Source: Streptomyces sp. NRRL S-1022
GTDB taxonomy: Bacteria; Actinomycetota; Actinomycetes; Streptomycetales; Streptomycetaceae
Assembly: GCF_000720135.1 (NCBI RefSeq)
Contig: NZ_JOIU01000024.1
Coordinates: 62,001 to 126,000, forward strand
Direction: 5' to 3'
DNA: 64,000 nucleotides
Positions 40,746-50,630 of this stretch are shown here, piece after piece; within the stretch, counting starts at the first letter, position 1, and each line of letters begins with the position of its first letter. Below the pieces are notes generated by a model that searched no databases, was not told where the DNA came from, and was given only the letters and a program-made list of their open reading frames with translations. A program made the translations under genes and the position numbers.

Positions 40746-41149
40746 CCGGCCCGATCACCGCCGACGACAAGCTCACCTGGCTCCTGGAGGGACTGCTGGA
40801 GAGGACCCCGGGGGCCCGGCACGCACTCGTGCTGTCCCGGGACGGGCTGAAGCTGTGCCGTACGCCGGAGCTGAGCGTCGACCGGGCCGACCAGCTGGCC
40901 GCGATCGCCGCCGGCATCCAGTCGCTCTCGCACGGCGCCTCGGTGGAGTTCGGCGACGGAACCGGCGGGGTGCGCTCGGCGATGACGGAGTTCTACGGCG
41001 GTGTGCTGTTCATCGTGGAGGCGGGCGCCGGCGCCCATCTGGCCGTGATCGCCGCGGAGGACGCGGACGCCGGAGTCGTCGGGCACAACATGAGCGAACT
41101 GGTGGAGCAGCTCGGGGAGCACCTGACCGCTCCGCCCCGTACGTCATGA
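40742..41149 (+). CDS. cvnB: Conservon roadblock/LC7 protein CvnB
   Basis: 135-residue Roadblock/LC7-fold protein, expected to act as regulatory partner (GAP or GEF-like) for the CvnD GTPase, like MglB for MglA. Visible family pattern: WLLEGLLERTPGARHALVLSRDG, ADQLAAIAAGIQSL and HLAVIAAEDADAGVVGHNMS. Translationally coupled on both sides through ATGA overlaps. Confidence 0.93.
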   Translation: MTGPITADDKLTWLLEGLLERTPGARHALVLSRDGLKLCRTPELSVDRADQLAAIAAGIQSLSHGASVEFGDGTGGVRSAMTEFYGGVLFIVEAGAGAHLAVIAAEDADAGVVGHNMSELVEQLGEHLTAPPRTS

Positions 41150-41508
41150 GCGGACCGGGCATGCACCGTCCGGGCCGGGACGACGCCCCGGACCGGCTGT
41201 ACACCCTCACCCAGGGACGCACGCGGACCGGCCCCGACACGCCCTTCGACCTGGTCACCCTGGTGGTCGCCGAGTCGGAGCCGGCAGCCGGGATGCAGTC
41301 GGAGCACGCGGCGATCCTGAAGCTGACCCGGTTCCCCACCTCGGTGGTGGAGATCGCCGCCGAGCTGCGGCTGCCCGTGGGCATCACCAAGGTGCTGCTG
41401 TGCGACCTGCTGGCGGCGGGCCGGGTCAGCGCCCGTCATCCGCACCGGCCGGCCGTCACCGACCCCGACATCCTGGAGCAGGTGCTCGTTGGACTCCGCA
41501 ACCTCTGA
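41146..41508 (+). CDS. cvnC: Conservon DUF742 protein CvnC
   Basis: 120-residue DUF742 protein with a winged-helix-like fold. After a variable N-terminus come RLYTLTQGRTRT, FDLVTLVVAE, ILKLTRFPTSVVEIAAELRLPVGITKVLLCDLL (read in two parts) and the closing PDILEQVLVGLRNL, the normal DUF742 end. It overlaps cvnB by ATGA and cvnD by 20 bases. Confidence 0.93.
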   Translation: MSGPGMHRPGRDDAPDRLYTLTQGRTRTGPDTPFDLVTLVVAESEPAAGMQSEHAAILKLTRFPTSVVEIAAELRLPVGITKVLLCDLLAAGRVSARHPHRPAVTDPDILEQVLVGLRNL

Positions 41509-42115
41509 CGCGCGCACCCCGTTGGGTGCCTCCGCCGACCAGGGTTTCAAGATCGTGGTCGTGGGCGGCTTCGGCGTCGGCAAGACCACCCTGGTCCGTT
41601 CCGTCAGCGAGATCCGTCCCCTGAACACCGAGGAGACGATGACCCGGGCCGGCGAGGGCGTCGACGACGTCCGGCAGGTGCGCGGCAAGACGGGCACCAC
41701 CGTCGCCTTCGACTTCGGCCGGATCTCCCTGGACGCCCGCAACGTGCTGTACCTGTTCGGCGCGCCCGGCCAGGAACGCTTCTGGTTCCTGTGGGACCGG
41801 CTGTTCGCCGGCACGCTCGGCGCGGTCGTGCTGGTCGACACCCGGCGGATCGACGACTCCTGGTACGCCATCGACCGGCTGGAGCACCACGGCACGCCGT
41901 TCATCGTGGCCTGCAACGACTTCGGCGGCCCGGTCCGCGCCGGCGCGGACGTCCGCGAGGCCCTCGACCTGGATCCGCAGGTGCCGCTGGTCGACTGCGA
42001 CGCCCGCTCCCGGGAGTCGGCCAAGCAGGTGCTGATCACGCTGGTGCAGCACGTCAAGCACCGGTACGCCGACCCGTCCGTGCGAACGGGCCCGCCCCTA
42101 CAGGAGCTCGTGTGA
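41489..42115 (+). CDS. cvnD: Conservon Ras-like GTPase CvnD
   Basis: 208-residue small GTPase of the MglA-related class. P loop VVGGFGVGKTTLVRSVSEI, switch region TTVAFDFGRISLD, G3 region FGAPGQERF (Gly/Ala-Pro replaces the usual DxxG, as in this family) and NDFGGP at the NKxD position. A TTG start at 41489 inside cvnC gives the conserved M-D-S N-terminus; the 20-base overlap implies coupling. Its stop overlaps the GTG of the P450 gene. Confidence 0.9.
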   Translation: MDSATSDARTPLGASADQGFKIVVVGGFGVGKTTLVRSVSEIRPLNTEETMTRAGEGVDDVRQVRGKTGTTVAFDFGRISLDARNVLYLFGAPGQERFWFLWDRLFAGTLGAVVLVDTRRIDDSWYAIDRLEHHGTPFIVACNDFGGPVRAGADVREALDLDPQVPLVDCDARSRESAKQVLITLVQHVKHRYADPSVRTGPPLQELV

Positions 42116-43323
42116 CCACCCCCGACGCCGTCCCGCTCAGCGGACCCCGGTTCCAGACCGAACCCGCCACGCTCTACCGGGAGATGCGGCGCGACCACGG
42201 CGCCGTGGTGCCGGTGCTGCTCGACGGTGACGTCCCGGCCTGGCTGGTGCTCGGCTACCGCGAACTGCACCAGGTCACCGGCGACCCGGCGCTGTTCAGC
42301 CGGGACTCGGGCCTGTGGAACCAGTGGGACGACATCCCCGCCGACTGGCCGCTGCTGCCGATGATCGGGCGTGGGCAGCCGTCGATCCTGTACACGGTCG
42401 GTGAGCGGCACCGGCAGCGCGCGGCTCTGATAGCGAACGCGCTGGAGGCGGTGGACCCCTTCGAACTGCGCGGGCACGCCGAGCGGTTCGCGGACGAGCT
42501 GATCGACGCGCTGTGCGCCGCGGGCGAGGCCGATCTGGTCGCCCAGTACGCGATGCTGCTGCCGGTGCGGGTCCTGGCCCGGCTGTACGGCTTCCCGGAC
42601 GAGGACGGTCCGGGGCTGGTGACCGCCCTCAACGACATGATCGACGGGCGGGAACGGGCCCTGGCCGGACAGGCCCGTCTGGCCGCGTCCATGGGGCAGC
42701 TGCTGGCCGACCGGAAGAAGGAGCCCGCGCAGGACGTGGTCTCCCGGATGCTCGCCGGTGACAGCGGGTTCGGCGACGAGGAGATCGCCCAGGACCTGAT
42801 GGTGATGATGGCGGCCGGGCACCAGCCGACCGCGGACTGGATCGGCAACTCGCTGCGGCTGATGCTGACCGACGACCGGTTCGCCGCGTCCCTGTTCGGC
42901 GGGCGCAACAGCGTCGCCGAGGCGATGAACGAGGTCCTGTGGGAGGACACGCCGACGCAGAACGTGGCCGGCCGCTGGGCCGTCCGCGACACCCGCCTCG
43001 GCGGCCGGCGCGTCAAGGCCGGCGACCTGCTGCTGCTCGGCCTGCAAGGGGCCAACTCCGATCCGCGGGTACGCACCGACGCCTCCGCGCTGACCGGCGG
43101 CAACAACGCGCACTTCTCCTTCGGTCACGGCGAGCACCGCTGTCCGTTCCCCGCGCAGGAGATCGCCGAGGTGATCGCGCGGACCGGCATCGAGGTGGTC
43201 CTGGACCGGCTGCCGGACATCGACCTGGCGGTGCCCGCCGGCTCCCTCGCCCGCCGGCCCTCGCCGTGGCTGCGGGGACTGACCCGGCTGCCCGTGCGGT
43301 TCACGCCCGTACCCGCCCGCTGA
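42112..43323 (+). CDS. Conservon P450 without the EXXR motif (CYP157-like)
   Basis: 403-residue cytochrome P450. The haem-ligand Cys344 lies in FSFGHGEHRCPFPA. The K-helix motif reads E274-V-L-W277 instead of EXXR, and the I-helix reads AAGHQPTAD, lacking the acidic-Thr pair. A missing EXXR Arg is known from the CYP157 family, members of which lie in Streptomyces conservons. GTG 42112 overlaps the cvnD stop, so the P450 is part of the conservon transcript. Its activity is uncertain; it may have an unusual role or a non-monooxygenase chemistry. Confidence 0.88.
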   Translation: MTTPDAVPLSGPRFQTEPATLYREMRRDHGAVVPVLLDGDVPAWLVLGYRELHQVTGDPALFSRDSGLWNQWDDIPADWPLLPMIGRGQPSILYTVGERHRQRAALIANALEAVDPFELRGHAERFADELIDALCAAGEADLVAQYAMLLPVRVLARLYGFPDEDGPGLVTALNDMIDGRERALAGQARLAASMGQLLADRKKEPAQDVVSRMLAGDSGFGDEEIAQDLMVMMAAGHQPTADWIGNSLRLMLTDDRFAASLFGGRNSVAEAMNEVLWEDTPTQNVAGRWAVRDTRLGGRRVKAGDLLLLGLQGANSDPRVRTDASALTGGNNAHFSFGHGEHRCPFPAQEIAEVIARTGIEVVLDRLPDIDLAVPAGSLARRPSPWLRGLTRLPVRFTPVPAR

Positions 43324-43387
43324 GCCCGCGCCAACCCCGCCGTCCCGCCCACGCCGTACCCGACCCCGCCCTGAAAGGCACGTCACG

Positions 43388-44614
43388 ATGACGACCGGTA
43401 CCGAAGCACCCCGCATCGCCCTGGACCCCTTCGTCACCGACCTGGACGGCGAGAGCGCGGCGCTGCGCGCGGCCGGCCCGCTCGCCGCCGTCGAACTGCC
43501 CGGCGGGGTCCCGGTGTGGGCCGTCACGCACCACGCCGAGGCCAGGGCGCTGCTCACCGACCCGCGGCTGGTGAAGGACATCAACGTGTGGGGCGCCTGG
43601 CGGCGCGGCGAGATACCCGCGGACTGGCCGCTGATCGGCCTGGCCAACCCGGGCCGCTCCATGCTCACGGTGGACGGCGCCGACCACCGCCGGCTGCGCG
43701 GCCTGGTCGCGCAGGCGCTCACCCCGCGCCGGGTGGAGCGGATGCGGGAGCGGATCGAGAAGCTCACCGGGGACCTGCTGGACGCGCTGCCCGCCGACGG
43801 CTCCACCGTCGACCTGAAGGCGGCCTTCGCCTACCCGCTGCCCATGTACGTCGTCGCCGACCTCATGGGCATCGAGGAGGCGCGGCTGCCCCGGCTGAAG
43901 GTGCTGTTCGAGAAGTTCTTCTCCACGCAGACCCCGCCGCAGGAGGTCGTCGCGACCCTGACCGAGCTGGCGGAGATCATGGCCGCGACGGTGGCGGCGA
44001 AGCGGGCCGCGCCCGGCGACGACCTGACCAGCGCGCTGGTCCTCGCGTCGGAGGACGGCGACCGACTCACCGACGAGGAGATCGTCTCCACGCTCCAGCT
44101 GATGGTGGCGGCGGGCCACGAGACGACGATCTCGCTGATCGTCAACGCCGTCGTCAACCTCTCCACCCGCCCCGGGCAGCGCGCCCTGGTGCTGTCCGGG
44201 CAGGCCGGCTGGCCGGCAGTGATCGAGGAGACCCTGCGGTACTCCACCCCCACCTCCCATGTCCTGATCCGGTTCGCCACCGAGGACGTGCCGGTCGGCG
44301 ACCGGGTGATCCCGGCCGGGGACGCGCTGATCGTGTCGTACGGGGCGATCGGCCGGGACGAGAACGCACACGGGCCGACCGCCGGGGAGTTCGACGTCAC
44401 CCGCGAGACCCGGAACCGGCACATCTCCTTCGGTCACGGCCCGCACGTGTGCCCGGGCGCCGCGCTCTCCCGGCTGGAGGCGGGGGTGGCCCTGCCCGCG
44501 CTGTACGAACGGTTCCCCGGCCTGGAGCTGGCGGTGCCGCCGAGCGAGCTGCGCAACAAGCCGGTGGTCACGCAGAACGACCTGTTCGAGCTGCCCGTGC
44601 GGCTGCGTCCCTAA
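43388..44614 (+). CDS. Conservon-associated canonical P450
   Basis: 408-residue cytochrome P450 with all standard motifs: I-helix AGHETT (242-247), K-helix E281-T-L-R284, haem loop ISFGHGPHVCPGAALSRLE. ATG 43388 follows GAAAGG. It is 64 bases after the CYP157-like gene, last gene of the conservon. CYP157 genes are typically paired with a canonical P450 (CYP154 or CYP156-like), as here. Redox partners are not encoded nearby; the substrate is unknown. Confidence 0.92.
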   Translation: MTTGTEAPRIALDPFVTDLDGESAALRAAGPLAAVELPGGVPVWAVTHHAEARALLTDPRLVKDINVWGAWRRGEIPADWPLIGLANPGRSMLTVDGADHRRLRGLVAQALTPRRVERMRERIEKLTGDLLDALPADGSTVDLKAAFAYPLPMYVVADLMGIEEARLPRLKVLFEKFFSTQTPPQEVVATLTELAEIMAATVAAKRAAPGDDLTSALVLASEDGDRLTDEEIVSTLQLMVAAGHETTISLIVNAVVNLSTRPGQRALVLSGQAGWPAVIEETLRYSTPTSHVLIRFATEDVPVGDRVIPAGDALIVSYGAIGRDENAHGPTAGEFDVTRETRNRHISFGHGPHVCPGAALSRLEAGVALPALYERFPGLELAVPPSELRNKPVVTQNDLFELPVRLRP

Positions 44615-44652
44615 GGCCTGTCGTCCGGATCATGCCGGGCCCCGGGCGCGGC

Positions 44653-44683
44653 TTGACTTCGAGAGCGCTCCAGCTCGTAGCGT
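44653..44683 (+). promoter_or_regulatory. MerR-type promoter with a 19-bp spacer
   Basis: TTGACT (44653-44658) and TAGCGT (44678-44683) are 19 bases apart, with a GAGAGCGCTC dyad in the spacer. A stretched 19-bp spacer with a centred dyad and the CTTGACTTCGAG start is diagnostic of promoters activated by MerR-family regulators. No merR gene is in this window. Confidence 0.75.
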
Positions 44684-44801
44684 CGCGGACGGCGCGCACG
44701 GTCCCTCCCACGGGATGCCGGGTGCCGGGATCCGTCGCTAGATGGAGTAAGGCCACGGGCCGCGCCGGAACGACGATCGGGTACGCACGAAGGGATTTCC
44801 C

Positions 44802-45791
<990 letters not shown>

Positions 45792-46073
45792 CCGGCGCGG
45801 GGGGGGCGGAACCGGTGTGGCCGAGGGCACAGCCGGCCGGTCCGGGCGGGGCCGGCGGGGCGGCTGTGAGGAACCCCACGCGGGCCCCAACTCGCCCTGC
45901 ACGCGCGGGTGGTCGGGGGACGCCGGCCGGGGCGGCCGGTCGCCGTGGCGCGACCGCGGTGTCCCGTCTGCCACGATGGTCGGCGCCCTGACCAGGCGGC
46001 CCGGCCGTGCAACGCCGCCGGACCGACGGGAACCGCCGGTCTGTCCCACCGCCTGGTTGTCGAGTACCCCGCC

Positions 46074-47417
46074 GTGCCCTCTTCCTCTGCCCTGCCCGCG
46101 CCCACGTCCCTGTCCCCAGCCGCCCCGGCCTCCCGTTCGCCATGGCGTTCCCTGCGGTACCGGAGCATGCGCTGGTGGTCGGCCGCGAACTTCGTCTCCA
46201 ACGCCGGTACCTGGATGCAGCTCACCGTGCAGAACCTGCTGGTGCTGCACATCACGGGCTCGGCGGCGGCGACCGGTCTGTCCATGTCGGTCCAGGCCGC
46301 GCCCGCGCTGTTCGTGAGCCTGCTCGGCGGCGCGGCTGTGGACCGCTGGCCCCGGAAGCTGACGGTCACCGTGAGCCAGGCCCTGCTCGGCGCGGTCGCC
46401 TTCACGACGGCGCTGCTGGTGGCGCTGGACCGGATCGACATGCCGGCCCTGCTGGTGCTGGCCGCGGTGACCGGCGTCATCGCCACCGTCGACGGGCCCG
46501 CCTGCGCGCTGCTCGGCAACGATCTCGTGCCGGTGGCGGACGTGCCGTCCGCGATCGGCGTGGGCGCACTGGTGCACAGCGCCGGCCGGCTGGCCGGGAC
46601 CGCCCTGGCCGGCATCACCGTCGGTTTCCTCGGCACGGGCGCCGCCTACGCCGCCAACGGGCTGTCGTTCCTGTTCGTGGCCGCGGTGGTGCCGTTCCTG
46701 CGGCCGGCGCCGGGGGCCGCTCCGGAGCCCGCGGCCGGGCCGCGGACGGTACCGGCCCCGGCGCCGATGACCGTACGGGAGGGCCTGTCCTTCTTCGCGC
46801 GCCGGCCGCGCCTGGTCGCGCTGGCGGGCATCACCGGGCTCAGTTCCGTCTTCGGCCGCAACTACGGCCTGACGCTCGCCGTCCTCGTCACCGGGCCGCT
46901 GGCCGGCGGAGCCGGGGCGTTCGGCACGGTCTCCACGGTGCTGGCCGTCGGCGGCATCCTCGGCGCGGTCCTCGGCGCCCGGCTGCGCAGGCCGTCCGTG
47001 CGGACCGTGGGCCTGCTCGCGGCTGCGGGCGCGCTGCTCCAGGTGGTGGCGGGCCTGTCCCCGTCGCTGGCCGTGCTGCTGGTGCTGGTCCTGCCGATGG
47101 CCATCGTGGAGTCCGTCTCCGACACCGCCGGTACGGCCGTGCTCCAGACCGACCCGCCGCCGCACCTGCGGGGCCGGGTGCTCGGGGTGTGGAGCAGCGT
47201 CGGCACGGTGTGGAGCCTGGGCGGGCCGCCGCTGCTGGGCCTGCTGATGGAGTGGGCCGGTGCGCGCGGCGCCCTGGTGGCCGGCGGGCTGCTCATCGCC
47301 GGGTCGGTCGGCGCGGGTCTGCTGGTGCACCGCCGCGCCGCGCCGTCGGTGCCGCTGACGGTGTGCGCGAAGGACGGCGACATGACCGGCCGCGCGGCCC
47401 TGCAGACGGCGGCCTGA
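46074..47417 (+). CDS. MFS transporter (EntS/MFS_3-like)
   Basis: 447-residue exporter of the MFS_3 group (enterobactin exporter EntS-like). Family marks: RWWSAANFVSNAGTWMQLTVQNLLVL split over TM1, motif A region GGAAVDRWPRKLTV, and in the second half HLRGRVLGVWSSVGTVWSLGGPPLLGLL in pieces. Twelve membrane helices with a Pro/Ala-rich central loop. The GTG at 46074 is my choice of start because the hydrophilic Ser/Pro N-terminus begins there; no RBS is clear. Substrate unknown. A 280-base gap upstream holds no gene. Confidence 0.85.
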   Translation: MPSSSALPAPTSLSPAAPASRSPWRSLRYRSMRWWSAANFVSNAGTWMQLTVQNLLVLHITGSAAATGLSMSVQAAPALFVSLLGGAAVDRWPRKLTVTVSQALLGAVAFTTALLVALDRIDMPALLVLAAVTGVIATVDGPACALLGNDLVPVADVPSAIGVGALVHSAGRLAGTALAGITVGFLGTGAAYAANGLSFLFVAAVVPFLRPAPGAAPEPAAGPRTVPAPAPMTVREGLSFFARRPRLVALAGITGLSSVFGRNYGLTLAVLVTGPLAGGAGAFGTVSTVLAVGGILGAVLGARLRRPSVRTVGLLAAAGALLQVVAGLSPSLAVLLVLVLPMAIVESVSDTAGTAVLQTDPPPHLRGRVLGVWSSVGTVWSLGGPPLLGLLMEWAGARGALVAGGLLIAGSVGAGLLVHRRAAPSVPLTVCAKDGDMTGRAALQTAA

Positions 47418-47444
47418 CGCCCCCGGCCCCGGTGCCGGCCGGTG

Positions 47445-48176
47445 TCAGCCGGGCCGGCCGGGCAGGTGGTACACGTGGAAGGCCTGCCCGATCACCGGCT
47501 GGGCGACGTTGCGGACGCGGACGCCTCCGCTGGTCATGCCGTGCTCGGTCCCGGCGTGGGCGTGGCCGTGCACCGCGAGGTCGGCGCCGCCGGTGTCGAT
47601 GGCCTCGGCGAGCAGATAGCTGCCGAGGAACGGATAGATCTCCAGCGGCTCCCCGGCCAGGGTGTCCGGGACCGGCGAGAAGTGGGTCAGCGCGACCGTC
47701 GCGTCGCAGTCCTGCTCCTCCAGGTGCTTCAGGGCGCCGAGCAGGGCGTCGGCGCACCGGCGGGTGTAACGCACGAACTCCTTCATGAGCGGTTCGCCGA
47801 ACTCCCCGGCGCAGCGGCCGACGAAGCCGCCGCCGAAGCCCTTGGTGCCGGCGACCCCGATCCGGGCACCGTCGGCGGTGACGACGGCGGCCTGCCCTTC
47901 GAGGACGTGCGCGCCGGCGTCCCGGAGGATCGCGGCGACCTCCTCGGGCCGCTCGTCGTGGTGGTCGTGATTGCCGAGTACGGCGACGACGGGCACCCCG
48001 ATGTCCTTGATCTCCCGGGCCACGATCGCGGCCTCCTCCGGTGTGCCGTGCCGGGTGAGGTCGCCGGCGAGCAGCAGGACGTCGGCGCATTCGGGCAGCG
48101 TCTCGAAGGAGGGCCGCAGGGTGCCCTGGCTCTCGGGGCCCATGTGGATGTCCCCGACGGCCGCGACGCGGATCAT
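47445..48176 (-). CDS. Calcineurin-like metallophosphoesterase
   Basis: 243-residue phosphoesterase. Dinuclear metal motifs: GDIHMG near the N-terminus, LLAGDLTRHG, LGNHDHH, LTHFSPVPDT and HGHAHAG. The fold fits small nucleotide or phospholipid phosphoesterases. Its ATG overlaps the stop of the BON gene (ATGA), so it is the third gene of a coupled operon with the nucleotidyltransferase and BON genes. Substrate unknown. Confidence 0.88.
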   Translation of the reverse strand: MIRVAAVGDIHMGPESQGTLRPSFETLPECADVLLLAGDLTRHGTPEEAAIVAREIKDIGVPVVAVLGNHDHHDERPEEVAAILRDAGAHVLEGQAAVVTADGARIGVAGTKGFGGGFVGRCAGEFGEPLMKEFVRYTRRCADALLGALKHLEEQDCDATVALTHFSPVPDTLAGEPLEIYPFLGSYLLAEAIDTGGADLAVHGHAHAGTEHGMTSGGVRVRNVAQPVIGQAFHVYHLPGRPG

Positions 48177-48448
48177 GTCAGGTCCTCTCCGTGGTCGGGC
48201 GAGGAGGTCCCGGCGATGAGCAGGTCGCTGTGGACCGGGTGCCCCGCCAGTTCCTCGCGGGCCATGCGCAGGATGTCCTCCCGGCACTGGGTGGACGGCA
48301 CGGTGCCGGTGAGCAGGACGGTGTCGCCGCGCAGTTCGAGCCGTACGCCGAGCTCGGCGAGATCTCCGCCGGCCAGGTGCTCGGCGAGGTGGGCGACGCG
48401 GTAGTCCAGGCTCCCTGCCGCCGACGGCGGCGGGCTGGTGTCGGTCAT
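48173..48448 (-). CDS. BON-domain protein
   Basis: 91-residue cytoplasmic protein made almost only of a BON domain: DYRVAHLAEHLAGGDLAELGV, LRGDTVLLTGTVPSTQCRE and ILRMAREELAGHPVHSDL. BON domains bind phospholipid or ligands and are often found in OsmY-like stress proteins; no signal peptide is present here. Translational overlap (ATGA) on both sides. Confidence 0.82.
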   Translation of the reverse strand: MTDTSPPPSAAGSLDYRVAHLAEHLAGGDLAELGVRLELRGDTVLLTGTVPSTQCREDILRMAREELAGHPVHSDLLIAGTSSPDHGEDLT

Positions 48449-49125
48449 GGCTGCCCCTCCTGGGGGTTGATCACGTTCAGCCGTTCGAGGAGGAAGAGGA
48501 AGGCGGCGGGCATGGGCTGGTCGCCGCACGACGCGCGGACCGTGTCCCAGTCGACCTTCTCGCGGACCGCGCGGGCCACCGGCAGCACCGATCCGAAGTC
48601 GCAGTAGTGTTCGGAGAAGGCGCTGATCAGGCTGCGGAGCAGATCGGTCGGCGAGAGCACGGGCATGAGCACCGAGTCGACCGGCAGGACGTGCGCCCGG
48701 TCGAGCATGTCCCGGGTGACCGGCTGGTGGGCCAGCGCGAAGATGATGTCGATGTTCTGCCCGTGGCAGGTGGTCTTCAGCAGCCAGTCCTCCGGCGGGG
48801 TCCGCACGCCGAGACCTGCCTCGCGCAGCGTGGCGGCCACCGCTTCCGCGTCGTCGGGCAGGATGGCGAAGTCGGCGTCGTGCTGGAGGTAGCGGCTGCC
48901 GCCGTGGGCGTAGACGGCCACGCTGCCGGCCAGCGCGAAGGGATGGCCGGCGCGTTTGAGCAGCGCGCCGATCGCCTTGGTGGCCTCCAGGATGGCCTGG
49001 CTGCGGTCCTGCGGCAGTTCCGACGGCTCGTGCGCGGGCATGAGCGGGTCCGGCCCCGAGGCGAGCCGGAGTTCGGTGACCTCCGGCCGCGTCAGGGGCG
49101 CGGTGTCCTCCCCGTTGTGCGTCAT
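48445..49125 (-). CDS. Nucleotidyltransferase-fold protein
   Basis: 226-residue member of the nucleotidyltransferase superfamily. FALAGSVAVYAHG supplies the G-S motif, followed by D-A-D-F-A-I (D-x-D) about ten residues on; DIIFALAH gives the third acidic residue. The rest is helical. The closest types are minimal NTases such as MNT or AbiEii-like enzymes, but no HEPN or AbiEi partner is adjacent. ATG 49125 follows GGAGAGG. First gene of the operon with the BON and phosphoesterase genes. Whether it adds AMP or CMP, and to what, is unknown. Confidence 0.72.
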   Translation of the reverse strand: MTHNGEDTAPLTRPEVTELRLASGPDPLMPAHEPSELPQDRSQAILEATKAIGALLKRAGHPFALAGSVAVYAHGGSRYLQHDADFAILPDDAEAVAATLREAGLGVRTPPEDWLLKTTCHGQNIDIIFALAHQPVTRDMLDRAHVLPVDSVLMPVLSPTDLLRSLISAFSEHYCDFGSVLPVARAVREKVDWDTVRASCGDQPMPAAFLFLLERLNVINPQEGQP

Positions 49126-49310
49126 GACCTCTCCATTCGGCACCTCGCACCCCGGGCGGCGGCCCCGGGGGGTCGTACGGGTACCCGGCGCTCCGCCCGC
49201 GACACGGCGTCGCCGGAAAGGTTCACTCCGCCACCACGGGCGCCGGGGTCCCGGCGCCGCGGACCCGGTGTGACGTGCGCGGCACCCGCCCCGGGCGCAA
49301 GCTGAGAGGC

Positions 49311-50456
49311 ATGGCACCTCCGCTCGGGCGCGTGGGCCCACGGCAGCCGTGGCAGTCGGCGCACGCGCTGCTGGTGCTCCCGGTCGCGCTCATCGCGGTG
49401 ATCACGGTGGTGGACCTGCGGTCCCCGAACGACGTCCACCTCGGGCCGGCCCTGGTGATCGCGCCGGCGCTCACCCCGTCCTTCGCGGGGCCCCGGACCA
49501 CGGCCTGCATCGGGGCGCTCGCGGTGGCCGCCCAGGCGCTCATCGGCATCCGACACGGCGGGATCGGCACCACGAACCACGTCGTGCAGCTCATCACCCT
49601 GTCCGTCCTGGTGGTGCTCACCGTCGTCTACAGCGCGCTGCGCCAGCGCCGGCAGGCCCAGCTGGCCCAGGTCCGCACCGTCGCCGAGGCCGCGCAGCAC
49701 GTGCTGATGTGGCCGCTGCCCGAGCAGATCGGCCCGCTGCGGATCGCCTCGCTGTACCTGGCCGCGGAGGACGAGGCGCAGATCGGCGGCGACCTGTACG
49801 CGGCGACCGTGAGCGACGGCGCGATCCGGCTCCTGATCGGTGACGTCCGCGGCAAGGGGCTGCCCGCCATCGGTGAGGCCGCGCTGCTGCTCGGCGCCTT
49901 CCGGGAGAGCGCCCACCGGCACATCCCGCTGGCCGAGCTGGCGAACCGGCTGAACCAGAGCGTCACCCGGTACGCGGCCGATCTGGAGACCCCGGAGGAG
50001 GAGGGCGAGCGGTTCGCCACCGCCCTCCTCGTGGAGATCCCGGACCGCGACCCGGTCACCCGGATGACCAGCTGCGGTCATCCGCCGCCGCTGCTGCTGA
50101 GCCCCGGACACGTCGTGACGGTCCCGAGTCTGCACCCGTCGCCGCCCCTCGGGGTGCACGACAGCAGCGAACACACACTGGACGTGTTCTCCTTCGAGCC
50201 GGGTGACACACTGCTGCTGTACACGGACGGGGTCGTGGAGGCCCGGGACGAACACGGCCGGTTCTATCCGCTGTCCGACCGGGTCGTGCGGTGGGCCGAG
50301 GACAGCCCCGAGGCGCTGATGCACCACCTGCGACGCGATCTGCTGGCCCACGTCGGCGGCCGGCTCGGCGACGACGCCGCGCTCATCGCGGTACACCGCA
50401 CCCACGTCGAACGCCGCCGGCACCACGGCCGCGGGGACCCGGGCCGCGGCGGCTGA
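49311..50456 (+). CDS. Membrane-bound PP2C (SpoIIE) phosphatase
   Basis: 381-residue regulatory phosphatase. Residues about 15-110 form three to four transmembrane helices (ALLVLPVALIAVITVVDL, LVIAPALTPSFAG, HVVQLITLSVLVVLTVVY). The cytoplasmic C-terminus is a PP2C domain with AQIGGDLYAA, IGDVRGKGLPAIGEAALLLG, TSCGHPPPLL, LLLYTDGVVEARD and DDAALIAV. It would dephosphorylate an anti-anti-sigma protein. ATG 49311 follows GAGAGG. Divergent from the NTase operon. Confidence 0.9.
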   Translation: MAPPLGRVGPRQPWQSAHALLVLPVALIAVITVVDLRSPNDVHLGPALVIAPALTPSFAGPRTTACIGALAVAAQALIGIRHGGIGTTNHVVQLITLSVLVVLTVVYSALRQRRQAQLAQVRTVAEAAQHVLMWPLPEQIGPLRIASLYLAAEDEAQIGGDLYAATVSDGAIRLLIGDVRGKGLPAIGEAALLLGAFRESAHRHIPLAELANRLNQSVTRYAADLETPEEEGERFATALLVEIPDRDPVTRMTSCGHPPPLLLSPGHVVTVPSLHPSPPLGVHDSSEHTLDVFSFEPGDTLLLYTDGVVEARDEHGRFYPLSDRVVRWAEDSPEALMHHLRRDLLAHVGGRLGDDAALIAVHRTHVERRRHHGRGDPGRGG

Positions 50457-50630
50457 GACGCGCGGCCGGCGGTGGTCCCGTTCCCGCTCCGGTGCTCGCG
50501 TTCACCTGCGTGTGCGGCGATGTTCGGTTCGCGGGGTGGCCCTTCCCGCCGGGGCGTTGCGAGAATCTGCGGCGGGCATCCCTTCGCGCCGACGCCTGAC
50601 GTGCGCCCGCCCCGACCCGGGAGGTATCCG

